From: Clostridiales bacterium | GTDB lineage: Bacteria > Bacillota > Clostridia > Clostridiales > Caloramatoraceae | Length of the DNA: 10,252 nt | Assembly: GCA_026416355.1 (NCBI GenBank) | Contig: JAOAFH010000125.1 | Coordinates: 1 to 10,252, forward strand | Reading direction: 5' to 3' | Shown: positions 1 to 7,268 of the stretch, one piece after another | Position numbering within the stretch: the stretch's first letter is position 1 | Layout: each line of letters begins with the position of its first letter | Notes under the pieces: generated by a model | Databases searched by the model: none | The model's input: only the letters and a program-made list of their open reading frames with translations | What the model was told of the DNA's origin: nothing | Made by a program: the position numbers and the translations under genes

Positions 1-948
1 CAAAATACAACTAATACCCAAACACAGGTAGAACAGAAAAATATAGTTGAAATTAAAATATCAGCAGCAGGGGATTGTACACTTGGAAGTGACTCAAAAT
101 ATGGATACTACAATTCGTTTATGGATGAATTTTATAAGCAAAAAAAGGACTATTCTTATTTCTTTAAAAATGTAAAAGATGTATTCGCTAATGATGATTT
201 AACAATTGTTAATTTTGAAGGAACTCTAACCAATGCCACAAAACCAGCGGTAAAAACATTTACATTTAAAGGCCTACCTGAGTTTACAAACATATTAAAA
301 GCAGGTAGCATAGAAGCTGTTAACCTTGCAAATAATCATACATACGATTATTTAAACCAAGGTTATAAAGACACCGTAAATTATCTAGGTAAGAGTGGAA
401 TACAGTATTTTGGAAGAGATATAAGAAGAATTACTGAGGTAAAGGGTATAAAGATTGGACTATTAGGATATGAAGGATGGAGTAATACAAAGGCACTTAA
501 GAATAAAATAAAAAATGATATAAAATATTTAAAATCTAAAGGCGCAAAGCTTGTTATTGTTAGTTTTCACTGGGGACAAGAGGGTAAAAATTATGCAAAT
601 GCCACTCAAAAAAGCCTAGCAAGACATACAATAGATTGTGGTGCAGATCTAGTATTAGGCCATCACCCACATGTAGTTCAAGGTATAGAAAATTACAAAG
701 GCAAAAAGATAATCTATAGTTTTGGTAACTTCTGCTTTGGGGGAAATAAAAACCCAAAGGACAAAGATACATTCATATATCAACAAACATTTAAGTTTGA
801 AAATGGGAAGTTAATTGATAATAAATCATACAATATAATACCTGCATCTATGTCATCTGTATCATACAGAAATAACTATCAACCTACTCTTCTTAAGGGA
901 AAGGATGCAGAGAGAGTACTAAATAGAATTAAAGCGTATAGTAAATAA
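1..948 (+). CDS. CapA-family (PGA_cap) protein, 5' end cut by window
   Basis: The reading frame is open from base 1 and ends with TAA at 946-948, so the gene begins upstream of the window. The first in-window ATG (121) is not the start, because the family's opening GDCTLG motif is encoded before it (70-87). Further CapA landmarks follow in order: NFEG (211-222), NLANNH (322-339), HWGQEG (568-585), a His-rich GHHPHVVQG stretch (about 658-684) and YSFGNF shortly after. These Asp, Asn and His residues match the metal-binding positions of the calcineurin-like phosphoesterase fold used by CapA/PgsA proteins, which are linked to poly-gamma-glutamate capsule synthesis or other cell-surface functions. 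The Thr/Gln-rich first 15 codons look like a linker after an N-terminal signal or lipoprotein anchor that lies outside the window (inference). No cap/pgs biosynthesis partners are visible downstream, so a capsule role is not established. Family assignment is firm; substrate is unknown. Confidence 0.88.
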   Translation, partial: QNTTNTQTQVEQKNIVEIKISAAGDCTLGSDSKYGYYNSFMDEFYKQKKDYSYFFKNVKDVFANDDLTIVNFEGTLTNATKPAVKTFTFKGLPEFTNILKAGSIEAVNLANNHTYDYLNQGYKDTVNYLGKSGIQYFGRDIRRITEVKGIKIGLLGYEGWSNTKALKNKIKNDIKYLKSKGAKLVIVSFHWGQEGKNYANATQKSLARHTIDCGADLVLGHHPHVVQGIENYKGKKIIYSFGNFCFGGNKNPKDKDTFIYQQTFKFENGKLIDNKSYNIIPASMSSVSYRNNYQPTLLKGKDAERVLNRIKAYSK

Positions 949-970
949 GGTGCCAAATGGCACCTTTATT
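947..970. terminator. Intrinsic terminator between convergent genes
   Basis: A perfect 8-bp stem AAGGTGCC (947-954) / GGCACCTT (959-966) with a 4-nt AAAT loop starts inside the stop codon of the CapA gene. It ends two bases before the stop codon of the convergent exporter gene. T-richness on either side is modest (CTTTATT on plus, CTTATTTA on minus), so it probably serves both genes, though not as a textbook U-run terminator. Confidence 0.6.
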
Positions 971-2753
971 ATGCAAATATTTTCTTCTCCTGTTCTAATA
1001 TATATTGATTAGTATATAGTCTATAATAATATCCTCTCTTTTTCATAAGCTCTCTATGGCTTCCATCCTCAATTATCTTTCCATTTTTAATTACAAGTAT
1101 TCTATCTGCAGATTTTATTGTAGATAGCCTATGTGCAATTATAAAACTTGTTCTTCCCTTTAAAACCTTTGCTATTGCCTGTTGAATTAGATGTTCTGTT
1201 TCGGTATCCACAGAAGATGTTGCCTCGTCTAAAACAAATATTCTTGGATTAGCAACTATAGCCCTTGCAATTGATATAAGCTGTCTTTGCCCAACAGATA
1301 GCTTTGAGCCACCTTCTCCAACCTCTGTATCATACCCCTTATCAAGTGACATTATAAAATCATGTGCATTGGCGAGTTTTGCAGCCTCAACTATTTCTTC
1401 AAAGCTTGCATCTAAATTACCATATTGTATATTTTCTTTAATTGTGCCGCTAAATAAATGAGGTGTTTGAAGTACATATCCTAGGCTAGAGTGTAGCTTA
1501 GATAAAGGAATAGACTTATAGTCCATACCATCTATATAAATTGTTCCCCTTGTTGGTTCATAAAATCTGCATATTAGATTAACAATAGTACTTTTACCTG
1601 AGCCTGTTTCTCCAACAAGAGCAATGCTTTGACCATTCTTTACCTTTAAATTAAAATTTTCTAGAACCTCTTCACCACCTTCGTAGGAGAAGGATACATC
1701 TTCAAACTCAATATCACCCTTTATATCTTTAATTTGGCTAAGCCCACCAAAGTCTTTTATTTCAACTTCTGTATCAATTAATGATATAACCCTCTCAGCT
1801 GCCGTTTGAGCAGATATAAACTCAGCCATAACCCTTGCAAGTTCTCTAACGGGTTCAAAAAACTGTATTGAATAAGAAATAAAAGCAGCTAAAGTTCCAA
1901 AACTTATTGTGTTTAAAATGACGCTTTTTCCTCCAAAGTTTAATGCAAGGGCAGTACCAATACTACCTAATGTCATAACAAGAGGCATATATATTGATGA
2001 AAGTATTGCAGCTCTAACAGATGATGAAAACATTTTTGAAGTAAGACCTTTAAACTCATCAATATTTTTCTCCTCAATATTTAATATTTTAGATGTCTTA
2101 GCCCCCATTATTCCTTCGTTAAATGCACCTGTTATCTGTGAATTTATTTTTCTAACCCTTCTGTATTCCAATAGAATTTTTCTTTGAAAATAGTTGCTTA
2201 AAATAACAAGTACAGGAACAACACTTAATGTTATTAAAGCCAACTTTACATTTAATATAAGCATATAAACTAAAATTGAAGTCATAATGGCAAATCCCCA
2301 AATAAAATCAACAATCCCCCAAGCTAAAACATCACCAATTCTCGAAACATCTGATGTTAGCCTTGCCATTATCCATCCAACAGGTGTTTTGTCATAATAT
2401 GAAAATGAAAGCTTTTGAAGTTTATTAAATGCAGTCTTTCTAATATCATAACAAAGTCCCATGTTTATTTTTCCAGCTAGATATATTAAGGCCCAAACAT
2501 TTGAAACTTGAAGAACAATCAAACAAATATATATAAAAATAAATTTGCTAAAACCATTAAGGGATTTTTTATTAACAAAATTATCTATGGCAAGCTTGTT
2601 TAAAAAGGGGAATGTTGCATCAATTATCCCAACCCCTATCATAACAACAATCAAAAGAAGAACAGAAAATCTATATTGTTTTAAAAAATCCAAAAGCCTT
2701 TTCCAAAGATTTAGGTCAAAGTTCTTTTTAAACTCCTGTTCCTTAATCTCCAT
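969..2753 (-). CDS. ABC exporter half-transporter, BmrD-like subunit (second gene of pair)
   Basis: This 594-residue protein is a type IV ABC exporter half. An N-terminal six-helix membrane domain (about residues 25-325) is followed by a nucleotide-binding domain. Visible motifs: Walker A GETGSGKST (381-389, Lys387), Q-loop region QTPHLF, signature LSVGQ (485-489), Walker B IFVLDE with catalytic Glu510, and H-loop His541. The signature departs from LSGGQ (Val for Gly487), whereas the Walker B Glu is intact. This is the mirror image of its neighbour and is typical of the subunit carrying the catalytic Walker B in heterodimeric exporters such as BmrCD, LmrCD and TM287/288. The start is supported by AAGGTGG ahead of ATG 2753. 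That Shine-Dalgarno overlaps the stop of the upstream gene (12-nt gap), so the two are co-transcribed and probably translationally coupled. Likely role: multidrug or lipid/peptide export across the cytoplasmic membrane. The substrate cannot be read from sequence. Confidence 0.93.
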   Translation of the reverse strand: MEIKEQEFKKNFDLNLWKRLLDFLKQYRFSVLLLIVVMIGVGIIDATFPFLNKLAIDNFVNKKSLNGFSKFIFIYICLIVLQVSNVWALIYLAGKINMGLCYDIRKTAFNKLQKLSFSYYDKTPVGWIMARLTSDVSRIGDVLAWGIVDFIWGFAIMTSILVYMLILNVKLALITLSVVPVLVILSNYFQRKILLEYRRVRKINSQITGAFNEGIMGAKTSKILNIEEKNIDEFKGLTSKMFSSSVRAAILSSIYMPLVMTLGSIGTALALNFGGKSVILNTISFGTLAAFISYSIQFFEPVRELARVMAEFISAQTAAERVISLIDTEVEIKDFGGLSQIKDIKGDIEFEDVSFSYEGGEEVLENFNLKVKNGQSIALVGETGSGKSTIVNLICRFYEPTRGTIYIDGMDYKSIPLSKLHSSLGYVLQTPHLFSGTIKENIQYGNLDASFEEIVEAAKLANAHDFIMSLDKGYDTEVGEGGSKLSVGQRQLISIARAIVANPRIFVLDEATSSVDTETEHLIQQAIAKVLKGRTSFIIAHRLSTIKSADRILVIKNGKIIEDGSHRELMKKRGYYYRLYTNQYILEQEKKIFA

Positions 2754-2765
2754 AAAATCACCACC

Positions 2766-4529
2766 TTATTCCTCATCGAGTTCCGATTGAATATCCCAAA
2801 GTCTTTTATAAAATCCACCACTAGAGATCAATTCATCATGGCTTCCCATTTCAACAATTCTTCCCTTATCTAAAACAACTATCTTATCTGCCTCATGTGC
2901 AGTTGTTAGTCTGTGGGTAATAATTATCGTTGTTGTATCCTTGCTTCTTTCTTTAAGTGCCATTCTAATATTTTGTTCTGTTTCTGTGTCAACAGCACTT
3001 AAAGAATCATCAAAAATCAATACCTTATAGTCTCTAGTAATACATCTTGCAATTGCCAATCTTTGCTTTTGTCCACCTGATAAATTAACTCCCTTTTCCC
3101 CAAGCTGTGTTTCGTATTGTTTTTCAAATCCTAAAATAGTGTCATGGATGTTGGCAATTTTAGTTGCTTCATTAATCTTTTCATCATCAACATTTTCATC
3201 AACAATAGCAATGTTTTCTTTTATTGTTTTTGAAAATAAAAAGCAATCCTGTGGTACAAGCCCAATATTTTGTCTTAAATGATTTTTGCTAATTGATTTT
3301 AGTTCAACACCATCTATCTTTATTGAGCCTAAGTTGTAGTCATATAGTCCTAAAAGTAGATAAGCTAATGTTGATTTACCAGAACCAGTTGGCCCAATTA
3401 TAGCAACAGTTTCTCCTTTGTTTATTTTAAACGAAACATTTTTTAATACTTTCTTATCATCCTTATAGTTAAATGACAGATTATCAAACTCAATAGTTCC
3501 ATCTATATTAGGTTTTATACCGCTATCCCTATCCTCAAGTGGAGTATTTAAAATCTCATTAATACGAGACACAGAAACAAAGCTTTTTCCCATATCAGAT
3601 AGAATTCTACCAAGCTGTCTTATAGGCCAAAGAAGCATACCAATATAGCTAATGAATACAACAAGGGTTCCAAGGGTTATGTCTCCCTTTGATGCTAAGT
3701 ATACTCCATATATAACAACTAAAAATGTTTGAATCATACACATAGCATCGGAGCTTGACCAAAAGAATGCAAATGTGTTCATAAGTTTTAAAAGATGATC
3801 CCTATATGTTTTATTTTTCTCTTCGAATTTATCTTTTTCAAATTCTTCTCTATTAAATGCCTTTACAACTCTAATACCAGTTAGATTTTCCTGTAAAACA
3901 GCAGAAAGCTCTCCCTCTGCCTCATCACAAAGTTGGAACTGCCTTCTGACCCTTTTGAAAAAAACATAGGATGCAGCAAAAATAATGGGTATTAGAGAAA
4001 TAGAAACCAATGCATATTTAGCATTTAAATAAAACATAATTGATAGAATAAATAAAACCATAAAAACAGTTCTGCCTATTTCAACAAACTGAACAGCTAA
4101 AAAGCTTTTTATAGTTTCAACATCTGAAGTACATCTTTGAATTAAATCTCCTGTTTTAGCTTCGATATGGAAGTTATAGTGTACATTTTGTAGATGCCTA
4201 TATAGGCTATCACGAATATTTTTAGCAGTAGATTCTGCAGACTCGCTTGCCCATTTTCCTTTAATATACATAAATAATCCATTTAAAGCAGTAACAACAA
4301 CAATTAATAGTGCAACTATATAAAGGTTTTGCCTTAAATAATCCCTGCCACCTACATAATCAAAAGCATATAAAAGATATTTATTGTCTATAGCTTTATT
4401 TCCTAAAATAGAGTCTATGCTTGTTTTAATTATAATTGGAATTGCAACAGACAAAAGTGAAGATAAAATAATTGCTAAACTTGCTCCAATATATTTAAGC
4501 CTATATCCCCTCATAAATTTAAAAAACAT
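2766..4529 (-). CDS. ABC exporter half-transporter, BmrC-like subunit (first gene of pair)
   Basis: I place the start at ATG 4529 (587 residues) because GGAGGTGA lies at ideal spacing before it. Two in-frame ATGs further upstream lack a ribosome site, and the farther one lies inside the leader terminator. The protein has a six-helix transmembrane domain (roughly residues 10-320) and an ATPase domain. The ATPase motifs are Walker A GPTGSGKST (379-387, Lys385), canonical signature LSGGQ (483-487), Walker B VLIFDD (503-508) and H-loop His539. Asp508 replaces the catalytic Glu, which marks the degenerate nucleotide site of heterodimeric exporters. The intact LSGGQ here should complete the functional site of the 594-residue partner encoded immediately downstream. 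Gene order (leader ORF, Asp-type subunit, Glu-type subunit) parallels bmrB-bmrC-bmrD of Bacillus subtilis. Expression is probably controlled by the attenuator leader just upstream. Confidence 0.93.
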   Translation of the reverse strand: MFFKFMRGYRLKYIGASLAIILSSLLSVAIPIIIKTSIDSILGNKAIDNKYLLYAFDYVGGRDYLRQNLYIVALLIVVVTALNGLFMYIKGKWASESAESTAKNIRDSLYRHLQNVHYNFHIEAKTGDLIQRCTSDVETIKSFLAVQFVEIGRTVFMVLFILSIMFYLNAKYALVSISLIPIIFAASYVFFKRVRRQFQLCDEAEGELSAVLQENLTGIRVVKAFNREEFEKDKFEEKNKTYRDHLLKLMNTFAFFWSSSDAMCMIQTFLVVIYGVYLASKGDITLGTLVVFISYIGMLLWPIRQLGRILSDMGKSFVSVSRINEILNTPLEDRDSGIKPNIDGTIEFDNLSFNYKDDKKVLKNVSFKINKGETVAIIGPTGSGKSTLAYLLLGLYDYNLGSIKIDGVELKSISKNHLRQNIGLVPQDCFLFSKTIKENIAIVDENVDDEKINEATKIANIHDTILGFEKQYETQLGEKGVNLSGGQKQRLAIARCITRDYKVLIFDDSLSAVDTETEQNIRMALKERSKDTTTIIITHRLTTAHEADKIVVLDKGRIVEMGSHDELISSGGFYKRLWDIQSELDEE

Positions 4530-4550
4530 AAAATCACCTCCAAAACGCAT

Positions 4551-4583
4551 AAAAAAGGCCATAGGTACGTATAACCTATGGCC
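4551..4583 (-). terminator. Leader terminator (attenuator) of ABC exporter operon
   Basis: On the minus strand, a perfect 10-bp stem GGCCATAGGT (4583-4574) / ACCTATGGCC (4566-4557) with a 7-nt loop is followed directly by TTTTTT (4556-4551). This is a textbook intrinsic terminator. It sits only 21 nt before the start codon of the first exporter gene and downstream of the predicted promoter, so readthrough must be regulated for the operon to be expressed. Its 5' arm plus loop contains AGGTTATAC (4577-4569), which can instead pair with an upstream segment. Confidence 0.85.
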
Positions 4584-4699
4584 GTAAATTTACAGACAGA
4601 AAATATGCTAATGACTAAAAGGTGCAGGTTGTACCAAAATAAATAGTTTATTAAGCTTACTGTTTGAAAAATATCTGTTTACTAACATCTGTACAACCT
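4564..4699 (-). promoter_or_regulatory. Ribosome-mediated attenuator with three competing pairing segments
   Basis: Read on the minus strand: segment 1, AGGTTGTAC (4699-4691), overlaps the leader Shine-Dalgarno and ends two bases before the ATG. Segment 2, GTACAACCT (4634-4626), lies late in the leader ORF. Segment 3, AGGTTATAC (4577-4569), is the 5' arm and loop of the terminator. Segment 2 is perfectly complementary to segment 1 (9 bp) and pairs with segment 3 at 8 of 9 positions, or over 10 bp with a 4-nt bulge using GTACC (4568-4564). Pairing 1:2 leaves the terminator free. A ribosome held at the leader start would cover segment 1, free segment 2 to pair with 3, and so disrupt the terminator. 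A ribosome finishing the leader would tend to cover segment 2. The pairings are seen in the sequence; the switching logic is inferred. Confidence 0.65.
4608..4688 (-). CDS. Leader peptide of ABC exporter operon (26 aa)
   Basis: A short ORF begins at ATG 4688 and ends with TAG 4610-4608. It is preceded by a strong Shine-Dalgarno AGAAGGGAGG (4706-4697) with 8-nt spacing. The peptide starts MLVNRYFSNS and ends VQPAPFSH. It resembles no enzyme and has no obvious run of one amino acid that would suggest amino-acid sensing. It lies between the predicted promoter and the attenuator, and its codons 19-21 (Val-Gln-Pro) contain the pairing segment GTACAACCT. By analogy with the bmrB leader of B. subtilis bmrCD, translation of this ORF probably reports ribosome inhibition by antibiotics rather than making a functional peptide (inference). 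It is not conserved in any way I can recognise from memory. Confidence 0.7.
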   Translation of the reverse strand: MLVNRYFSNSKLNKLFILVQPAPFSH

Positions 4700-4713
4700 C
4701 CCTTCTTTTTAGA

Positions 4714-4750
4714 AAGTTATATTTTAGTGGCAGCCACCAAAATATAACTT
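4714..4750 (-). promoter_or_regulatory. 17-bp hairpin near the 5' end of the exporter leader RNA
   Basis: On the minus strand, AAGTTATATTTT (4750-4739) and AAAATATAACTT (4725-4714) form 12 perfect pairs. These continue through one G-U wobble and four G-C-rich pairs (GTGG/CCAC) to a 3-nt CTG loop. The wobble is a G-U pair only when transcribed leftward (A/C mismatch on the other strand), which favours an RNA role in the exporter transcript. It starts about 15 nt after the predicted transcription start and ends just before the leader Shine-Dalgarno. It lacks a T-run, so it is not a terminator. Likely roles are 5' mRNA protection or an extra regulatory fold. Confidence 0.6.
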
Positions 4751-4771
4751 ATCCATATATTTACATGATTA

Positions 4772-4800
4772 AATATAACATAATCTTAAAAATAAATCAA
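4772..4800 (-). promoter_or_regulatory. Sigma-A-type promoter of exporter operon
   Basis: The minus strand carries TTGATT (4800-4795), a 17-bp spacer and TATATT (4777-4772), close to the vegetative consensus. It places the transcript start near 4765, upstream of the 5' hairpin, the leader ORF and the attenuator. All of those elements would therefore be in the mRNA, leaving a leader of about 235 nt before the first exporter gene. Confidence 0.6.
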
Positions 4801-4920
4801 GAAAATTTAGAAAAATAATCAAAAATTTTTTATTAAAAAGTTAACTTAAAATGGTATGGGATAATAAAAGAAATAAAAATAAGGAAAAATAAATAAAAAT
4901 GTTTTAGGAAGGTGATAAAA

Positions 4921-6921
4921 ATGAATAGGTTAGCAAATGAAAAATCACCATATCTACTTCAACATGCCAATAATCCTGTTGATTGGTATCCTTGGGGAGA
5001 TGAAGCCTTTGAGGCTTCTATAAAAAATGATAAGCCAATATTTTTAAGCATAGGATATAGTACATGTCACTGGTGTCATGTTATGGAAAAGGAGAGTTTT
5101 GAAGATACAGAGGTTGCAAAGCTTTTAAATGATACATTTGTATGTATAAAGGTAGATAGGGAAGAAAGGCCAGATATAGATAGCATATATATGATGTATT
5201 GCCAAATGATGACGGGGCATGGTGGATGGCCACTTACAATAATTATGACTCCAGATAAAAAGCCATTCTTTTCAGCAACATATATTCCAAAGGAAACAAT
5301 GTACAATAGAATAGGAATGAAGGATTTAATAAAAAGAATAGATGATCTTTGGAAAAATGATAGAGAAAAACTTATTAATTCATCAGAAAAATTATATAGT
5401 GAGATTGCAAAACTAAACAAAGAAAATAAAAGCGGAAAAATTACAAAGGATGATGTTTTAGAAGGGGTTATAGAATTTGAACATGCATTTGATAAAGTAC
5501 ATGGTGGATTTTCCAAAAGGCCAAAGTTCCCTGTGCCACATAATCTACTTTATCTTATGAATGTGTATGTAGAAAACAAAGATGAAGATATAAAGGAGAT
5601 GGTAACAAAAACTCTAGATGAAATGATGAAGGGAGGAATATTTGATCATGTAGGATATGGATTCCATAGATATTCTACTGATAGGGAATGGAAGCTTCCT
5701 CACTTTGAAAAAATGCTATATGACCAGGCACTGATTAGCCTTGCATATGTAGAAGCCTTTAGAATTTTTAAAAACGAAAAATATAAAGAGGTGGCAGAGA
5801 AAATTTTTGAGTATGTGGATAGGGACCTAAAATCAGAAAAAGGGGCATTCTTCTCGGCAGAGGATGCAGATAGCGAAGGAGTAGAGGGTAAGTTTTATAC
5901 CTTTACATACGATGAGCTAAAAAATATTTTATCACATGAAGAGTTTGAAATTGTAAAAAAATTATATAACATAAAAGAAGAAGGAAACTTTGAAGAAGAG
6001 GCAACAGGTGAAAAAACAGGACAAAATGTACTCTATAAACTAAATGAACATCCTGAGCTAAAAGAAGGAATTGAAAAAATAAGACAAAAGATATTTGAAT
6101 TTAGATCAAAGAGAATAAGGCCACTTAGGGATGAAAAAATTCTAACCGATTGGAACGGGCTAATGATTGCATCTCTTTCAAGAAGTGGATTTATATTAAA
6201 CAATAAAAAATACATAGACATGGCAACAAAAGCAGCTGACTTTATATTAAGCATTTCAAGTGATGGATTAAAACATAGATATAAAGATGGAGAATATTCA
6301 ATTGACCCTATTTTAGATGACTATGCCTTCTTTACATGGGGACTTGTGGAACTTTATTTTACAAACCATAATAAGAAATATCTAAAATCAGCAGTTGAAC
6401 TTACCGATACAATGATAAAAGAATACTACGATAACAAAAATGGAGCATTTTATTTAACAAAAAATACAGATGAGTTAATATTAAGAACAAAAGAGATTTA
6501 TGATGGTGCTATTCCATCAGGTAATTCAGTAGCAGCTTATGTTTTATATTTGCTTTATAGAATAACAGGAGAAAATAAGTATCTAGAATATTCAACAGGT
6601 ACACTAAATTGTTTTGCAAGGGAAATAAAATCGATAAAATCTGCCCATAGCTTTGCACTACTAACACAAGATTTAGTTTTATCAGAACCAATAGATGTTG
6701 TAATAGCATCAAATAACACTAATGAAACAGATAAATTTATAGAGAGAATTAGAAACAAATATATAAAAAATCTAGTTTTAATAGTTAAAGAAGATTATGA
6801 AGTGGATGATTTAATTCCTCATATAAGGGATATACAAATAAAAGATGAGGCTCTAGCCTATGTCTGCAAAAACTTTGTATGTGGAATGCCACTTAGTTTA
6901 AATGAATTTTATAAAATATAG
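4921..6921 (+). CDS. YyaL/SPATA20-family thioredoxin-domain protein (DUF255)
   Basis: The 666-residue protein opens with the family's near-invariant NRLANEKSPYLLQHANNPVDW region, followed by a thioredoxin-like CHWC site (Cys49, Cys52) within STCHWCHVME. After this DUF255 thioredoxin domain (about 1-160) comes a long alpha/alpha-barrel (six-hairpin glycosidase-like) region to about residue 600. That region includes HFEKMLYDQA and a DGAIPSGNS segment typical of the family. The tail ends with the conserved Cys-x3-x-Cys-like stretch YVCKNFVCGMP. Length is close to the usual 680 or so. I prefer ATG 4921 to the in-frame GTG 4912, because AGGAAGG (4906-4912) is correctly spaced for the ATG and overlaps the GTG. 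It is divergent from the exporter operon, with no clear consensus promoter in the AT-rich gap. Biochemical function of the family is poorly defined; a redox role is inferred from CxxC only. The protein is predicted cytoplasmic (no signal peptide). Confidence 0.92.
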   Translation: MNRLANEKSPYLLQHANNPVDWYPWGDEAFEASIKNDKPIFLSIGYSTCHWCHVMEKESFEDTEVAKLLNDTFVCIKVDREERPDIDSIYMMYCQMMTGHGGWPLTIIMTPDKKPFFSATYIPKETMYNRIGMKDLIKRIDDLWKNDREKLINSSEKLYSEIAKLNKENKSGKITKDDVLEGVIEFEHAFDKVHGGFSKRPKFPVPHNLLYLMNVYVENKDEDIKEMVTKTLDEMMKGGIFDHVGYGFHRYSTDREWKLPHFEKMLYDQALISLAYVEAFRIFKNEKYKEVAEKIFEYVDRDLKSEKGAFFSAEDADSEGVEGKFYTFTYDELKNILSHEEFEIVKKLYNIKEEGNFEEEATGEKTGQNVLYKLNEHPELKEGIEKIRQKIFEFRSKRIRPLRDEKILTDWNGLMIASLSRSGFILNNKKYIDMATKAADFILSISSDGLKHRYKDGEYSIDPILDDYAFFTWGLVELYFTNHNKKYLKSAVELTDTMIKEYYDNKNGAFYLTKNTDELILRTKEIYDGAIPSGNSVAAYVLYLLYRITGENKYLEYSTGTLNCFAREIKSIKSAHSFALLTQDLVLSEPIDVVIASNNTNETDKFIERIRNKYIKNLVLIVKEDYEVDDLIPHIRDIQIKDEALAYVCKNFVCGMPLSLNEFYKI

Positions 6922-6922
6922 A

Positions 6923-6950
6923 TTTAATTTATGCAAAATTATACTATAAT
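6923..6950 (+). promoter_or_regulatory. Probable promoter of toxin-antitoxin operon
   Basis: A perfect -10 hexamer TATAAT (6945-6950) lies 36 bp ahead of the GTG start of the nucleotidyltransferase gene. The -35 is poor (TTTAAT at 6923-6928, 16-bp spacer). It begins two bases after the stop codon of the preceding gene, suggesting that the pair is transcribed on its own. I saw no inverted-repeat operator in the short leader. Confidence 0.45.
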
Positions 6951-6986
6951 ATTTATATGACAAATTTTATATAAGGGGGAGAATCA

Positions 6987-7268
6987 GTGCGATTAACAAA
7001 ACATGAAATTGATATAATAAAATCTACAATATATGAAATGGATAAAGATTGTAAAATATATCTATTTGGTTCTAGAGTTGATGATACTAAAAAAGGTGGA
7101 GATATTGACTTGTTAGTCATTTCGTCTATATTAACCATAGATGATGCAAAAAAGATTAAATATAGATTATGGGACCATTTAGGAGAGCAAAAAATAGATA
7201 TATTAATTGAAAAAGATATGTCCCATCCGTTTACTAGAATCGCACTAAAGGAGGCGGTACTACTATGA
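6987..7268 (+). CDS. mntA: MNT-domain nucleotidyltransferase, MntA-type antitoxin
   Basis: This 93-residue protein is a minimal nucleotidyltransferase (MNT, polymerase-beta fold). Gly28-Ser29 are followed by Asp39-x-Asp41, and a third likely metal ligand is Asp71 in KIDILIE. Spacing within the motif is GS-x9-DxD, one shorter than the commonly cited GS-x10-DxD; the GSRVDD..KGGDIDLLV form looks like a normal variant. In characterised MntA-HepT pairs the MNT protein inactivates its HEPN toxin partner by adding AMP to a tyrosine next to the active site. The partner here is encoded immediately downstream with an ATGA overlap. The start is GTG 6987, set by AAGGGGGAG (6973-6981). Length and domain content match the short single-domain antitoxins. 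Confidence 0.85.
   Translation: MRLTKHEIDIIKSTIYEMDKDCKIYLFGSRVDDTKKGGDIDLLVISSILTIDDAKKIKYRLWDHLGEQKIDILIEKDMSHPFTRIALKEAVLL

Noticed and set aside
4530..4562. Longer N-terminus of the BmrC-like subunit, starting at ATG 4562 or 4547
   Set aside because: ATG 4562 lies in the terminator stem, and neither upstream ATG has a Shine-Dalgarno. GGAGGTGA is ideally placed for ATG 4529, and the shorter protein has the normal family N-terminus.
4551..4765. T-box or metabolite riboswitch in the exporter leader
   Set aside because: No T-box consensus (AGGGTGGNACCGCG-like) or recognised aptamer was found. A ribosome site, a short ORF and competing pairings explain the leader better.
4912..4920. GTG 4912 as start of the YyaL-type gene
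   Set aside because: The GTG overlaps the AGGAAGG ribosome site that serves ATG 4921.
5076..5516. Antisense open frames inside the YyaL-type gene and others (for example 2545-2790 plus, 7378-7677 minus)
   Set aside because: They lie opposite well-conserved genes, lack ribosome sites and show no recognisable protein family; they are shadows of the real coding frames.
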